Below are positions 38,815 through 52,585 of a stretch of 64,000 nucleotides of DNA, one piece after another (within the stretch, counting starts at the first letter, position 1; the number at the start of each line of letters is the position of its first letter). Position numbers and translations under genes: made by a program. Origin of the DNA: Fragum whitleyi (taxonomy: Eukaryota > Mollusca > Bivalvia > Cardiida > Cardiidae). Below the pieces are notes generated by a model, which was given only the letters and a program-made list of their open reading frames with translations, ran no database searches and had not been told where the DNA came from. The DNA lies in contig OX411555.1 in the NCBI GenBank assembly GCA_948146395.1, positions 39,759,065-39,823,064 of the forward strand, read 5' to 3'.

Positions 38815-41800
38815 CATTATTTTTCGTAGAACTATGTTATAGCTTCTTTAGAGGTCTAGTTTCTCTTTCTGAACGACCTTCTTACACACTTCAACAAAAT
38901 TGTTCAAATGTTTTGTTCCGTAAACCATCATTAGAAACGCGGAACATCTACAGACTATTTATTTGTATTAAAAACCCGATTCAGTAAATATTCTCTTTTA
39001 TTCTTAAAAAACCGGAAAACCATTTCCAAAAAGCCCGATAATTTAACTTGATTGTGGACACAGTAAGGATCGATGAAGGTAGGCAAGCATTTATCTTCTC
39101 TTTCTGCTTTTGTCCATTTTCTTTAAAATTGCATAGACATTAATTCACTTGTGCAAAAATACGCACGTGCGCAATCCTTTAAATATCATTGAAGATAATC
39201 ACAAGTTAACTACAGCCTTTTTTTCAAATATCTGAACGAGTTTACCAACCCGACGTGTTTTGCTTTCAGGTCAAGTTTGTTCTACTCCCACCGCAATACC
39301 TACAATACTCATAAACAACTATGCTCATTTCTCCTCGATTCGCGCATGGTAATCATGTCATCCGCGTGTGCATTGATTTAAAGTGAGCACCAATATATAC
39401 TTATTGACAAAAGTCTTGTCCGGTTTCGCGAATATGCAAATAGGGCAAAACATTTTATGAGACATAGAACATGAATGAATGAAGCGCTATTTAAAGTAGA
39501 CAGTTAAACATTTCAATCTACGTTAGTTTTGTAAAACTTTGATCTACGGTCTAAGAATAAAACGACGATATAAAAAACGCGTTAGATTGTCTAATTACGA
39601 CTAGGCCTATTCCAAGCGAGTGCAAATTTCAATGAATAGAAATCATGCATGCTTGAACTCAATATCTTGATGATATCGCGCATAGATTTTCCTAAAAAAT
39701 GAAAGGGGTTAACATAACGTCGTTTCAATTGTTCTGACTAACGTCGTTAAATACGCGGCCTTTAAACACTAAAATTCAGATAAAAGATATCACTCATAAA
39801 CAATGCCGTTAATCAAAAAAATGACAATGGCAGAAGACGTCTTTATTTCATAATCGAACTATAAACCTGCGAAAATTTATGACGCGCCCTAAATGAAAAT
39901 AGTGTCTCTTAAAACCAACCAATTTCTACCATTTTTTTAAGTGTTTTTCTATTAGATTGTAAATAAAGAATGGCTCTCGTACAAAAATCCATTATGTTAT
40001 GTCGTTTGCTGAGTGAAAAAAAGTTAGAAATATCATCAACGTCGTTGGGACTAAATCTACGTCATTTGTGATCCAATGCAGGTGAAAACAGTCCCTATGT
40101 TTTGAAAATATGGTCGATACTACTAAGCAATAATTCCGAGACATTAACTTTCAACTTAAAGCGTCATTGGATAACCCAAAAGCGGACAGAACTTTTGTCC
40201 TTAAGTATATTTTCTTGGTTTACTATATTATCTACTATATTTTCTTGGGATACTTGGGAAATCCTTTATCAGACTACAATAAATATTGTTATTAGATGAA
40301 ATATGTGTCTTTTATAGGCACAGGTTATATTACTTAATGTTATATAGTAGAAACTTAACCATTTTGTCTTGTCGAAAACATAAAAGATGGATATCGACCA
40401 TATTTCGCTTGAGTTATCCTTTTGTGACCATTTATCAGATAACAAAAAACTTAATATTGTGATTAGATGAAAAATGTGTCTTTTATAGGAGGAGGTCATT
40501 TCTCTGTATGTTATATAGTGGACACTCTCAAAATCATTTTCTCAGAACCTTAGACTTGGATATCATCCAAAGCTAAGGCCTGTGAAGCTAATCACTTGCT
40601 AAAGCCGCTTTACTTATTGAATTTTAAGAAGAAAAAAAGATTTCCTTTGCTCTACAAACAACTTAAATTCAAAATGGTTTGACTCTTACTTCAGTGAAAA
40701 CTTGAAACACAAAGAGCCGAAGCTAAACAAGGGATACTTAAATATTAAGGTGAAAGTGTGGACAAGAAGAAAGTGCTTCTTTATAACAAACAACAACTTC
40801 TTTTCGACAATACTTGCCAATAATAATATTGATGGCTCAGTGTAAAACAGTTGTAACTTCCTATAGGCATATAAGAAGTAATACTGTTTTCGCATTGAGC
40901 CGTTGATATGTTTTTTGTTGAGTTTAAAATGATTTGTAATGGATGAAAAAAACCTTGAGCAAATTTTGACTGAAACATCGAAAAAGAAAACTCTGCTTTT
41001 GTTTAAGTGATGATACACTTTTAAACTTAATAAATAATTTTGAAACATTTGATAGTTTGTTTTCCGTCATATTGCAGTTATCTACATGAATGTTTCATTG
41101 TCAAACCCAATATTCATCCAATAAAAGCCTGGCCACCATATCTTTAATGGAATTATGAATATCTTTGCCCAATTGCATCCCATCGCCAAGATGATTTGCC
41201 ATTTGAAACAAACCTACTAGTACAACTTGTTTTCTTCACATTCTTGAAGACGCTTAAGAGCACCATCACACCCCTAACTCAGAAGTAGAGGAGCATATAT
41301 TGATTTCATCATGTCTGTCTGTCCAGTGACCATTTGCTTTCCGCCAGCTAAACGGAGGAGCAATTGACCTGCAACAACGAAACTTTACACAAATGTTGAC
41401 CATGACCCCAAAAAGGCCCTATTGTTTCCAGGTCATACATGTCAATGCAATAAGTAAGCTTTAACTGTTAACAGTTTCCACTCTACAACAAATTGACCTA
41501 AATCATGAAACTTGACACAAATGTTGTCAACGACCCAAGAAAGTGCCCATTTATGGAGTCACCGAGGTTGAAGTCACAGTTTAACTTCGTGCAAAAATTT
41601 TCTTGAGATTCCAACTCATAAAGTAATAGGTGTCCCTGCGAAAATAGCTTTCATCAGGAACAAAGCGCTTGTTACGGTCCACTTTGCGACAATGCTAAAT
41701 AAAGATGTAATTCATAACTCTAATTTAGCAGAAGCCATTTGAAAAATAGCATAGTAACTGTTTTGAGTGTATAAGAGTCCGCCCATGAGAACATTAGTCT

Positions 41801-42490
41801 ACTGTATGGTCCGTATCATTTTCTTCCTTTTTGTCATTTTTCTTTCATCAGATTCAGCGATTCAGGGGTTTCAGCGTATATCGTTGTTGAAATACATTGA
41901 TTTATATTCGCCCGTAAAAAAGACGCGACGTATTATATGATCACCTGTGGAGGGCGGGAGGCGTCAGCTTTGTTAGTGACTTGAAGTCACCGTCTCTTGA
42001 ACGCATTCCAACTTGTCAGTACTTTCAGTACTTTGATTAGATAAAGGAAATAACGAAATAAATGTTTCTGATTCACACAAATTGACCTTTTTGATTAACT
42101 AGCGAAATCAGTTCTCAGCTATGGTTGTTAAATTTGGGGATTAAATGATTCTCATAATTAAGAAGTATTTCATGCACGTTTCAGTAAGCAAATCCTCGGA
42201 GTAAGATTACAAGCTCAAAGATCAAATTTCCTCTTAAAATAAATAGATTAACACGAGTTGTCAAGTACTGGTTCAAAATATAACGATAATTTGATAAAAA
42301 AAAATCAAAATTATGTAATAAAAAATAATCATTGATTTTGAAAAAAATCATATGAAAAGTTTTGGGTTAAATCACTTTAGACAATTTAAGTGAAAATCAT
42401 GGATTTAATGACGTTTATTTAAATCAATAGGTTGGTTATATATATTTATTTATGAAAATATTCAACCAAAGATTTACACACAATTTAGGT
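38815..42490. other. Intergenic, few features
   Basis: Contains a direct repeat (40291-40400 and 40460-40570; AGATGAAATATGTGTCTTTT) with ~170-bp spacing and a module repeat with a CTGTCTGTCCAG motif at 41280-41690 (TTGACC...GAAACTT.ACACAAATGTT twice, about 120 bp apart). A strong pyrimidine tract with CAG at 41852 opens a 29-codon frame only. No gene is supported. Confidence 0.4.
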
Positions 42491-42585
42491 GTTATAAACC
42501 GTTTTGGAATACTAACCGTCTCGAGACGGCTCGCTGTCCGTTTTGGAATTCCAAGCCCGATCGATCCGTCTCGAGACGGTTTGAC
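42491..42585. mobile_element. Palindrome-rich element end, left
   Basis: GTTATAAACCGTTTTGGAAT, then two identical palindromes CCGTCTCGAGACGG (42516-42529, 42566-42579) around TTGGAATTCCAA. The reverse complement of the 49690-49770 block begins with the same GTTATAAACCG.TTTGGAAT and has CCGTCTTAAGACGG. They are either the two ends of one ~7.3-kb element or two solo copies in opposite orientation. Confidence 0.6.
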
Positions 42586-43065
42586 GATATAACGGTGATA
42601 GAATGAGGCAAAATATCGGAATGTGTTTATAAAATTAATGTCCAGAAGGGAATATGCACTAAGCTAATATGTTGAAATGATAATAATAATGAGAAAAAAA
42701 GTTTTTGAAAACAAAATTACCCCGGTAAACTCCGTATAAAGGGGAATAATGAGAAGAATATTAGCAGTCAGTTTAAATAGAGGAACATTATAGAACTACA
42801 AATTTTAGAATATTGTATTAGAATAAAACACGAAGTATGAGATCAAATTAAAAAGCCTTTTTCTCCTTTTTTCGCCGACGAGGAGTTCAAAATAGGTATT
42901 TATGCCGTATCAGTTTAAACTCCAAAGACATAAAGCAATTATAGTTGTCGCACTCGGTGAACAAGAAAAACGTTTCTATGATCTTCTGAAATTTAGAATA
43001 TGTAGACCGTTCGCCGTGAATATGACACGAGTAAAGGAATGAAGAAAATATAATTTTTGTTTTAG

Positions 43066-43223
43066 ATGAAACGTCAACAGAAGAAAATGCACGAAGTTAT
43101 TATGATGAATTGATAATGGTGTTAAAAACAAAGTCTGATTTTCTTAACAACACTCTTTGTAAAGCCGTTAGTTTAAAGGGTCTTGGTAAAATTTCTTTAA
43201 TTCCACATGAGATATGCAATTAA
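43066..43223 (+). CDS. Isolated candidate exon
   Basis: After the acceptor TTTTTGTTTTAG, the frame (two bases plus 51 codons, then TAA) reads ETSTEENARSYYDELIMVLK and then NNTLCKAVSL. It could be a terminal exon, or an internal one ending at the donor TTG|GTAAAA near 43187. It starts in phase 1 and leads to a Cys, as does exon 2 of the secreted-protein gene, but similarity is too weak to claim a paralogue. No partner exon was found. Confidence 0.3.
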
Positions 43224-43697
43224 CAAAGTGTTAATATTTTAATGACCCTTATCTAAATAACTTGTATATTCTATGCTAATTGAGATACACATGCAGAGTA
43301 GTATATCAATTGTCACGCCCGATTTCATACCCGATTTCCTTCTTGAGAAATTATTTTCTACGCATCTACGCATGTCCTTCCTAAATCATTTTTTTATTTT
43401 ACCAATGTATTTTCTTAGTTTATGATCATTTACGAACAATTTATGAAAACAATTAACTAAGATTATATCATACTCATTCCTTTTTATTTCTGTTTTTATG
43501 TTACTTAATACAACTTGTACTTACTATTTTTTTTTCTTTTTTGAATTCAGTTAACCTAGGGTTCCTTCGATATCGAAGTTATAATATAACCAAGATTTTC
43601 TCGTATAGATAAAACATTTAATACATGTTAATGAAATATCCGCAGGTAGGATAATTTTGAAAATGCTTTTTATCTCTTTATAAACCGATGAGGATGT

Positions 43698-43732
<35 letters not shown>

Positions 43733-44439
43733 TTTCTTTTTTATACAAATGACTCGAATAATGACCATTCGAAGTTCAAAACGGTAAAAAAAAAAAGAAC
43801 AAAAACGAAACAAAAATAAAAAAAAAAAAGAAACACACTCTGCTTATCCCAAATTAGATTTTTTTCAATTACCCTTCCATACACTATTCAGGCTTAACCC
43901 AACCCTTAACCTGCTGAATTAAGATTGAGGTTCAACCATTTTGCCGATTAATTAGACATTTTAATAAGTCTGGCAATAATTAAGTTGTCAGAAGGCAATA
44001 TACGCTTAGGTAAGAATTTACATTTGTGCAGGATGATCAATGTCTACATTGTATATCAAAGATGTTTGTATTGTATGAACATGCCGTAAACAGCATGAAA
44101 AAATAGTGATTATTTAAGATAATTTAATCTTTCCTCCATGTCAAAATTTTGTTTTGTCTAAAATCGAATAAAATAGCATAAAAGTTCTGTCGCTTTCGAC
44201 AAACTGAATTGTAACAAGCCCTTTTTGAAAAAAGATTCCTTATTCACAATATGTTAATACAGTATAGCGTCTATCATTGCTAACTCTTATGGATATAAAA
44301 ATGAAAGAAAACTTGTGTGAGACTATTTTTATTTTAAAAAAAAGAAAACATTGATTAAGACACAGCAAAATTAGATAAACTCCATTCCGAATAACGGTGA
44401 TTAGTTATTTTCATTCCCGGTTGGGAGGCACATTATTTT
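43224..44439. other. Intergenic; poly-T run
   Basis: A 33-base T run at 43699-43731 and a nearby A-rich stretch (43784-43831). Otherwise AT-rich with nothing recognised. Confidence 0.5.
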
Positions 44440-44692
44440 TATGTCCCCGATCTTTCGATGCGGTGACATATTGTTTCACCGTTGTCTGTCTGTCCGTCTG
44501 TATGCAAAAAGCTTAACATTTTCAATGCTATTCAAGATACAATGCTTATATTTGGTATGGCGATAGATCTCAATGATCCCATCTGCTGGTACCAAGGTCA
44601 AGTGACAAGGTCAAGCTCATCTGTCATGGTCAATCTTTTTTAAAAAATGCCGTTTCGGGGGAATTCGTGTTTCACAAACACATCTTGTTTGT
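44440..44692 (+). mobile_element. CCGTTGTCTGTCTGTCCG-family element
   Basis: Opens TATGTCCCCGATCTTTCGAT, then GTTGTCTGTCTGTCCGTCTG (44480-44500), AAGGTCAAGTGACAAGGTCA, and closes CACAAACACATCTTGTTT. Short, with no coding capacity; same family as 18562-18710. Confidence 0.6.
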
Positions 44693-44799
44693 AACCAATA
44701 TTCTGTTACGTATTTTGAATTAACAAAAAACGGTTAAACTTGTTGTTATGTATAAGAAAATTTCTGTTTTCACATTAGAAAAGTCAAATTTTATTTCGA

Positions 44800-45024
44800 C
44801 CCTTGACCCGGAGGTCCGTGGTTAGAGCCCCATTGTCGCCGGGTTGTATTTATGGACAAACACTTAAAAGCAAGCTCCAGTTCACCCAGCTGTAAAATTG
44901 GGAAGCAGAGGGTTTAAACCACTGCCTCTTTCTCAGGGATGTGAAAACATCTGGATTGAGTGTTCGAGGGCGATTCTTTAGGCATGAGCTTTCGTCGCAG
45001 TCGAACTAAATAAAATTAGTATAC
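44800..45024 (+). mobile_element. tRNA-derived SINE, 5'-eroded
   Basis: The head CTTGACCCGGAGGTCCGTGG then TTAGAGCCCC is a poor tRNA match. The body GCCGGGTTGTATTTATGGAC, TTCACCCAGCTGTAAAATTG and CACTGCCTCTTTCTC matches the SINE at 23699. Ends near AATAAAATTAGTAT. Confidence 0.65.
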
Positions 45025-46180
45025 ACTGAAACTAATATCATTAAGAAATGAGTCTGTTTCTTTGAACGGGGAAGTCTATCCATTTTCTTTCTTTTATATT
45101 TCCTACATGAGTAATGGAATTCCTTATTATTCAAAGTATAAGATATAACGTTAATTCTTGTTTTGGTCAAAATAAAACTCAAATCAATTTGTTTTGTTTT
45201 ATCTGTTTCTAATTGTCATTCTTTTCAAGCAAATCTTTAAATTTATTTACTATAATCGCATTTGTCAGGTAAAGCAACATTGCATCTTTAAAGAAAATGA
45301 ACGGCGTAATTATCTGAGGAAAATTTACACAAGACTTAAATAAAGACTTTGCAAAATATTTTATACCGTATTTCCGAATTGAATATATGTCCATTCCGAA
45401 TAGGAGAGTCTGTCCATTTCGGAATTAACATTTCTTTATCAATTACAACGCCCTTTGCATCCTATAGTCCGATTGAAATAAAGTTATGTTTAAGGGAAAT
45501 TCTCAGATTCGCACAATCTGGAATTGCAAACATTACAAAGCCAAACGGAGGTGATTCGGTGGCACGATATCACTGCAATTCTGTGCTAAGCTGTATAAGT
45601 ATTTATGAAATGTAAATTGTTTTTACCGTAATTCCCATCCTCAGGTCGGAAGACTAATATGTTGTTAGTTCTGCTGACCGAACGTCAGAAGAGCTACAGC
45701 TGTGGAGTTGTTCCCATCCGTCCGTCTGTCCGTTCATTTGTCATTAATAACATGAAACATTGCATAGGGTGCCTGGAGGGTCATAAGATCCGTCTGAAAA
45801 CACAGGAAAAGGGGCCATATGGATTCTCGCTCAAAATATTCTCGTTTTTAATGCGATAAAGTCTATAAATATTACCTGATTTACTTGAAGCTTTCACGGA
45901 ACGATTGTAGGTTTAAAGGCCATTAAGATTATAGACAACAAAATAAATCGAAGAAGATAAAGATGCTTGGTAATTGTCTTTTGATATATCTCCTAAAAGA
46001 CATAAAACATCTTGAAATACCAGAATAAATTGAGGAAAAACTTGAAAGTGGAGCGTTCCATGCACTTTTAGACATCTTTTTTCTGCCTTTTCGGTTCTTG
46101 TGTATTTTTAGCTGCCACTGCTATTTCTCTCTGTTCCCTAATTCCACTTTTCCGTCTATCTCTCGGGTTCATCTTTCCTA
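45025..46180. other. Intergenic; CCGTCCGTCTGTCCG repeat
   Basis: A repeat fragment at about 45640-45900 carries GTTCCCATCCGTCCGTCTGT and the phrase ACAGGAAAAGGGGCCATATG. An 88-codon frame at 45349-45615 has no splice or family support. Confidence 0.45.
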
Positions 46181-46912
<732 letters not shown>

Positions 46913-46914
<2 letters not shown>

Positions 46915-48012
46915 ATTCTTAAGAATACAATGACTTTTTAAACTTTAATTTTTTTAATAGATGTTGTAAGTGCATGGAAATCTAGTATCAATAGATCTAG
47001 GAGCAGTAACCCAGTCAAAGAGCCTTATATCAATAAATCTAGGGGCAGTAAGTGTCCTTGCCAATCCACGGGTAAAAATTGCGCAGATTGCACAGGGTCT
47101 TAATCTACAATGATCATTTTAGGTAACCATCATTTTAAGATCATGTAGAAGAATACCTGAGGGTCGAGCCCCTAAGGGATACAATCTCGAACTAACAAAC
47201 ATTTGTTCCCCCCCCTCCCCCCCCCCCCCCACACACACACACGGTTCATTATTAAAAAAAGGTAACAGTCTATAATTATTTCCACATCTCAATTCAATCA
47301 TTCTAGCCCTTTCGAAAAATAATAGTAATAATGATAATTGGATTTTCGAGGCAGATCAATTGATTTGAACAGTGCTTATTTACAGGAAATAAAAAACACG
47401 AAATATAAAAAATCGCTTTGTTTAATGACACCTCTCTTAATTTCATTGACTTTTCTATGTTAATTGGTAGAAAAACATATGCAGGGGCTTGTATTTTTCA
47501 ATATACACGAGCTTTCTAACATGAGAAGTATTCAAACATTAGGCGAAAAGTGAACATGAGGTTATTGCGTAAGTGTCGATTCTAGCCTAACAACGCGTAT
47601 TGCGCAGACTGGTCAGGGTCGAAACTTTATTCACCTGGCCGAACTTCCGAATCTAGAGTGACCTTTTTTAGTACCATCATTTTACCATCCGGTAAAAAAA
47701 TGTAAAATTTGATTTACTGCCTAGGTCTGCCCCTCCCCCCCCCCCCCCCCCCCCCCCCATGGGAAACGATATCTAATTCGAATATTAAAAAAAGATATTA
47801 TCCGAAATAGCCGATATTGCGTGACGTACTTTAAACAATATTTTTAAGATACTGATTATTTTCTTTATTATAAATCAAATGATAAGTCGAAATTTATTTA
47901 CTTCTCTGAAATTTAAATTGGCAAAATTTAAAAGTATTCTTTAGGCAATTTAAATGTCTATCTTGGATAAAACAAAACAAAACAAAACAAAAAAATGGAT
48001 AAGAGGTAGAAT
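46913..48012. other. Intergenic; C-runs and MITE scrap
   Basis: A 42-bp-spaced duplication of ATCAATA(G/A)ATCTAGG near 46987 and 47029, poly-C with CA repeat at 47206-47242, poly-C at 47735-47758, an (AAAAC)n run at about 47968-47992, and a fragment of the CGTCACG MITE interior at 47600-47670. Confidence 0.55.
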
Positions 48013-48154
48013 TATTATTGATCTACAATGACCTGGCACTCATTAAATATTCCTTTTGACCCCTATTTATAGTCGTATAATATGTTTCTTAATATCGACT
48101 TAAACTCACGAAGTTTAGATACAATAAAATGTATCATACCCCCATCAGTCATAC

Positions 48155-48222
48155 GGAAATTTAGCTCATGTGGTATGGCTGTTGTCCCAAACCCGAGAGT
48201 GCATGAGTTCAAACCGGGTCAT
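48155..48222 (+). other. tRNA-like unit, left
   Basis: Box A-like TTAGCTCATGTGGTATGG and box B-like GAGTTCAAACCGGGTC. The acceptor stem is not paired, so it is a tRNA-derived remnant. Confidence 0.5.
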
Positions 48223-48917
48223 GATCAATTATATTTCCATTTTTTTACGGTAACACTGTTTTACCTATTTTGAGATAGTACTTTTGAGATGCATTAGGCT
48301 GTCTGTATTCTGAAAGTCAGACTCTTTTTATTTAAGAATTGATCATTGCAAACTCCTGTCCATTCTATTCATCACTGTAAATAATAATAGTGCATTATGG
48401 AAACAATAACAATTATGTATCTCGTTTTATAGTTCAAAATACACCACAAGCGAAACTGAATAATTGAACTTTTGAAAAGTATCTATATCTAAGAGATGAA
48501 GAGTCGTTTTTTTCTTGTTCATTTTACAATTTATGACGGCATGAAAATAAAAGCCTATACTGGGTTTGATTGCGTTAATCAAAATCCCTTTTAAGCGTGA
48601 TTACGCTATTTATACATAAAAACCCCGATTCTTATCGCATCTTAAAATTCGATATCATAAAGCAAATGATATTTCTATTGCGACTAACTTTCTAAATACT
48701 AAATGTTATTTTCATTGGGGTATGAAACTCTTTTTTTCGGGCGATCAGAATACAATAGTCTTGGTTGGTGCAACAACCAAAGTTGAATTATATAAGAATG
48801 AAAAAAATGCAACTGACAAAAAGCGAAGAACAAAGGAATATTTAAAAGGATTAATGTAAGAAATGAATAAAAAAAATCAAAACATTAATTAATGATAATT
48901 ACGAGGATTAAAATATG

Positions 48918-49005
48918 TCTCCCTGTCGGGTATCGATCTCGACCCGACAGGTTAACGCGTTACGGGAAGGCGTCTGTAACCAATGTACTACAGCGACTTT
49001 TCTAG
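48918..49005 (-). other. tRNA-like unit, right
   Basis: On the - strand, box A TAGTACATTGGTTACAG and a modified T-arm CGGGTCGAGATCGATACCCG with a ten-base loop. Not a canonical tRNA. Confidence 0.45.
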
Positions 49006-49113
49006 TTATAGTGTGAAAGTATAAATAAATCGCTGAAACGAAAGTTTACGCTGCGGATATACTCGAGCACCGACGGAAGTTAATGAGTGCCAGGTCATTT
49101 TAGATAAATAATA

Positions 49114-50474
49114 CAATGATCTTTCTAACATCAATAGTTTGCATTTTACCATATTATTTACTGTAGTAATTTTCTTGCAAATTAAAAACTGAATAAAATT
49201 CTTTAATAGTGAAAGTGAAATACTGAAAAAGAAAATGTGTCGTAACCAGAATTTCTCCTTATAACGTTACTGTTCGATCTAGCAGAAGTTATTTAATGCA
49301 AAAAATATTTTGGAAACGGAAAGTAGCGTTGCAAGGGTTCTCTATTTTATTTAAATCAAAATTGTCGCAGTTTTTTTATTTTATGTATATTAATTGCCTT
49401 CCCCTTTTAATTACTTCAAGAATTATTAATCGGATATTTCTTAAACTTTCATTGTAATTATTTACTTATTTCATTTTTATTATTATTTTTTTTTATTATT
49501 ATATTTTATTTTTTTTTACAATAGTGTATTAGCGCAAGTATATTGGATAGTGTTTACCAAAAAAGTAACTGTCATATTTGGAATAAACATGGTGATTAAC
49601 CCCCTAGGGTGATAAAGATATACACAATAAGCTTAAACAGGAAAGGGTTAACCAGGTCTAATAAGCAAAGTCATGGATAGAAGTAGACTAACCGTCTTAA
49701 GACGGATCGAACCGTTTCGGAATACCAAGTTATTCCAAATCGGTTCGATATTCCAAAGCGGTTTATAACATTAGGATGCTGATGTAAATTTATAAGTTTA
49801 ATTTCAGCCCCCACCTACATTACATTATGGTTTAAATACTTTAGAACGGCACTCTGTCGCGTTCGATTATCGTCACATATGTTGGAAATTGAAACATAGC
49901 CTTGGAAAAAAAACTCATAAAAATCCTTAGAATAAAGTTAATGTCACTTTTGTTATTTAATCGAGGATGTTATCTATGCTAGAAGGTCCATAATAGCTGA
50001 TTTCTAGAAAATCCAAGAATGGTAAATTATTTAGAATTACTTAAGGACGCGCAGTATTTAATTTTAAGATCTTAAAAGGAAGAAATATTTTACTATATTG
50101 ATGAAAGAAGCATTTGAGATTGGTCTGAATTATTTTGAAGTACGTTACTTAATCATATGTGCTTTCCGTCTTATGAACTATTAGACATTTTACCGATCTT
50201 AATATGTTACTATTGACCTTTGTGATATTTTATTGTATTTTTATGATGCTTCAGGTTAGTTGGGCAATAAGCCTTTTTTCCTGAATAAAGATCTATATGT
50301 TGAACAGGATGCGCCCGTGCGTAGCCCAGATATGGCCCCAGGGGCTTGGTATTAATAAACTTAGTATAGAGGTCTACTGGATGATGCTACATACTAAATA
50401 CGAAAGCCGTCTGCCTTGTGGTTTCAGAGAAGAGATTTTTTAGAGATCGTCAGGCAGATTTCAAGCTTGACCCG
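49114..50474. other. Intergenic; palindromic element end at 49690
   Basis: Mostly AT-rich with nothing recognised. The block 49690-49770 is the inverted counterpart of 42491-42585: ACCGTCTTAAGACGGATCGA to GCGGTTTATAAC. Confidence 0.5.
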
Positions 50475-51589
50475 GAAGTAGGGTTCAAAGTTTTTTTCTT
50501 GACTGATTCTTGTAGCCAAGGCCATCCGGAACAAGAATCTGGCTGATGACATCTTGTCATCATTGAGCATTTTGAGAAAATCGAGATTGCAGCCAGGACT
50601 ATCGAATGTTACACGAACAGCTTGGTAGATCACTATGACGACCTTTTAAATGTTTTTTTTGTGAGTGTTTTTTGCTGGTAAAGTTCGAGATTAAAAGTAT
50701 ATGACATCATTTATACATGTTATGACATTAGAAATTAGTATGGAAGTCAAGATGGCAGCCAAATCGAATTATCAAATGGTATTTGAAGTATTTCTTGACC
50801 CTTGTGATATTAGAATCTTACGAAAGGGTTTTAGGGCTCCTTCAGTAAACATTTGCTTTTATGCCTTCAAAATATCAGGCAAAAGACAACCCTAGTCTAT
50901 TGTAACATTAATTATTGACTTGAGAATGGCAGCCAGGAAAGAGAAATTTCTAAGTTAATTGTTTTTTAATGAGATTTAAAAAAAAATGATAATAAAAAAG
51001 ATATGCGCCTACATCAATAGTTTCAAGGCCAGTTTCAAAGTTGTTTTAAAAATTGATGCCTTATATGATACATAGCATTCGAGATGGCAGCCAAGGAATA
51101 TACCCGAAAGAAAGTTTGAGGTTACATGATTATATTAGAAAATGATTCATATTAACTTTTGAAAATACAGGTCATCATTTTGAAATAAGAAAAGTTACAT
51201 ATGCAATATAAAAAGTATTTTTGTGTACTAAGATGGCAGCCATTACTGCATAAATATCACATTTCCATTTGTTTTTAATTTTTTGACAATTTAAAATATA
51301 ATATTTGCAGGATTCTTACGTAGACAATTACTTTGACTTGGATTATCTCTCCCAGAAAGAAAAAAAAAGGAAGCTAACAACATATCCTATAAACATGAAT
51401 AACTAAATAGAAGGCTTAATTCACTTGTAGCATCATTACAAATACGTGTTTTAGTGAACAATGCATAGCACTTACGTTGCATGGTAATTGAAAATAAAAC
51501 TACATTTGCTTTGCGAGAAAATTATTGCACAACAAAATATTTTCATCTCATATCGATGGATTAATTAGCACGAAACAGTAATGTCTCCT

Positions 51590-52025
51590 AACCAATAATA
51601 AGGCAGTTATTTAAATCATCCCCAACCGTTGGTGATTCAGTGCAGATATTAGCAGCATTTTTTTCATAGTGTTTGTTAAAAATACCCTCTTGTCTGTTCT
51701 TATCTTCATTTTGATGGCATTTGAAATATGGAGATTTGGCAACAGTATTGTTGTTTTGCTGTACGTCTATAATTGTTTCATATTGGCGCACAAAGTGACT
51801 AAAATGCTGATTTATGGACGAACCTAACATCCTCTAAATCGAAATCTGATTTATTCAAATCATCACCAAAAATTATTAATTCAGTGCATCGAAATGTTGT
51901 CGAAAGTGTTTGTTCAAAAGCACCCTTTTGCCAGACCTTATCTTCATTTTGTTAGCATTTGATTTATGACAATTTTGTAGCAGTATTATAGCTTTGCTGT
52001 AGGGTTATTATTGTTTTCATCTTTT
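51590..52025. repeat. Tandem duplication, ~250-bp unit
   Basis: A unit with AAATCATC.CCAA, GATTCAGTGCA, GTGTTTGTT and CTTATCTTCATTTTG occurs at about 51590-51790 and 51845-52025 inside the foldback element. Confidence 0.6.
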
Positions 52026-52336
52026 TGTTAATGTTGAAATAAGCAACTGGGATTGATTATCAAAGGAGCTGGCTAACACAATTGTAAGCAAATTAAGGAA
52101 ATGGAAAAAGTAACAATGATGGTAATTAAAATTATACTTTAAATTTCCGATTAAAAAGCATTGAATCAAGCAGTAAACAAAATTACACCTATAACAAAAC
52201 TACGTCGGTAGACATAAAACTAATACATTTTTAGAGAGTGACCATTTTTGTCTATATTGTCATAGTAAATTAATACTCAATTATATACTCACACACAATG
52301 AAAATGCACCACACGATATATATCAAACTGTATATT

Positions 52337-52585
52337 TGTGACCCGTCACGCAAAAAGGGACCATCTGGGAACTCAGTTAAAAGAGATTAGGTCCAGCATA
52401 GATCAACCAGAGGCCGCAATTCAAAGATTTTTTCACAGAAAGGTCGACTGATCATTCTAGATTAGGAAAATAAGCAAATAGCAAACAGTTTCGATCCTAG
52501 TCAGCCTGAGCTATCCGCGCAGTCTGACAAGGATCGATACTTTACGCCCTACCTAGATGTTCCCTTTTCGCGTGACAGGTCATAT
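52337..52585. mobile_element. CGTCACG MITE, intact
   Basis: Starts TTGTGACCCGTCACGCAAAA; the right end is CCCTTTTCGCGTGACAGGTC. About 250 bp, with CAGTCTGACAAGG text inside. It is the intact form of the split copy at 16957-18422. Confidence 0.75.

Larger units (their letters stand above)
48013..49113. mobile_element. TIR element carrying two tRNA-like units
   Basis: A perfect 20-bp inverted repeat AATGACCTGGCACTCATTAA at 48027-48046 and, inverted, 49080-49099; with three mismatches it extends outward to about 33 bp. Inside, a tRNA-like unit on + (48155-48222) and another on - (49005-48918) face inward, each about 75-110 bp from a terminus. No coding frame. Confidence 0.65.

Noticed and set aside
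41852..41940. Terminal exon after a strong pyrimidine tract and CAG
   Set aside because: Only a 29-codon frame with no partner exon or recognisable sequence.
45349..45615. 88-codon frame
   Set aside because: No acceptor, domain or conservation evidence visible; no better than background.
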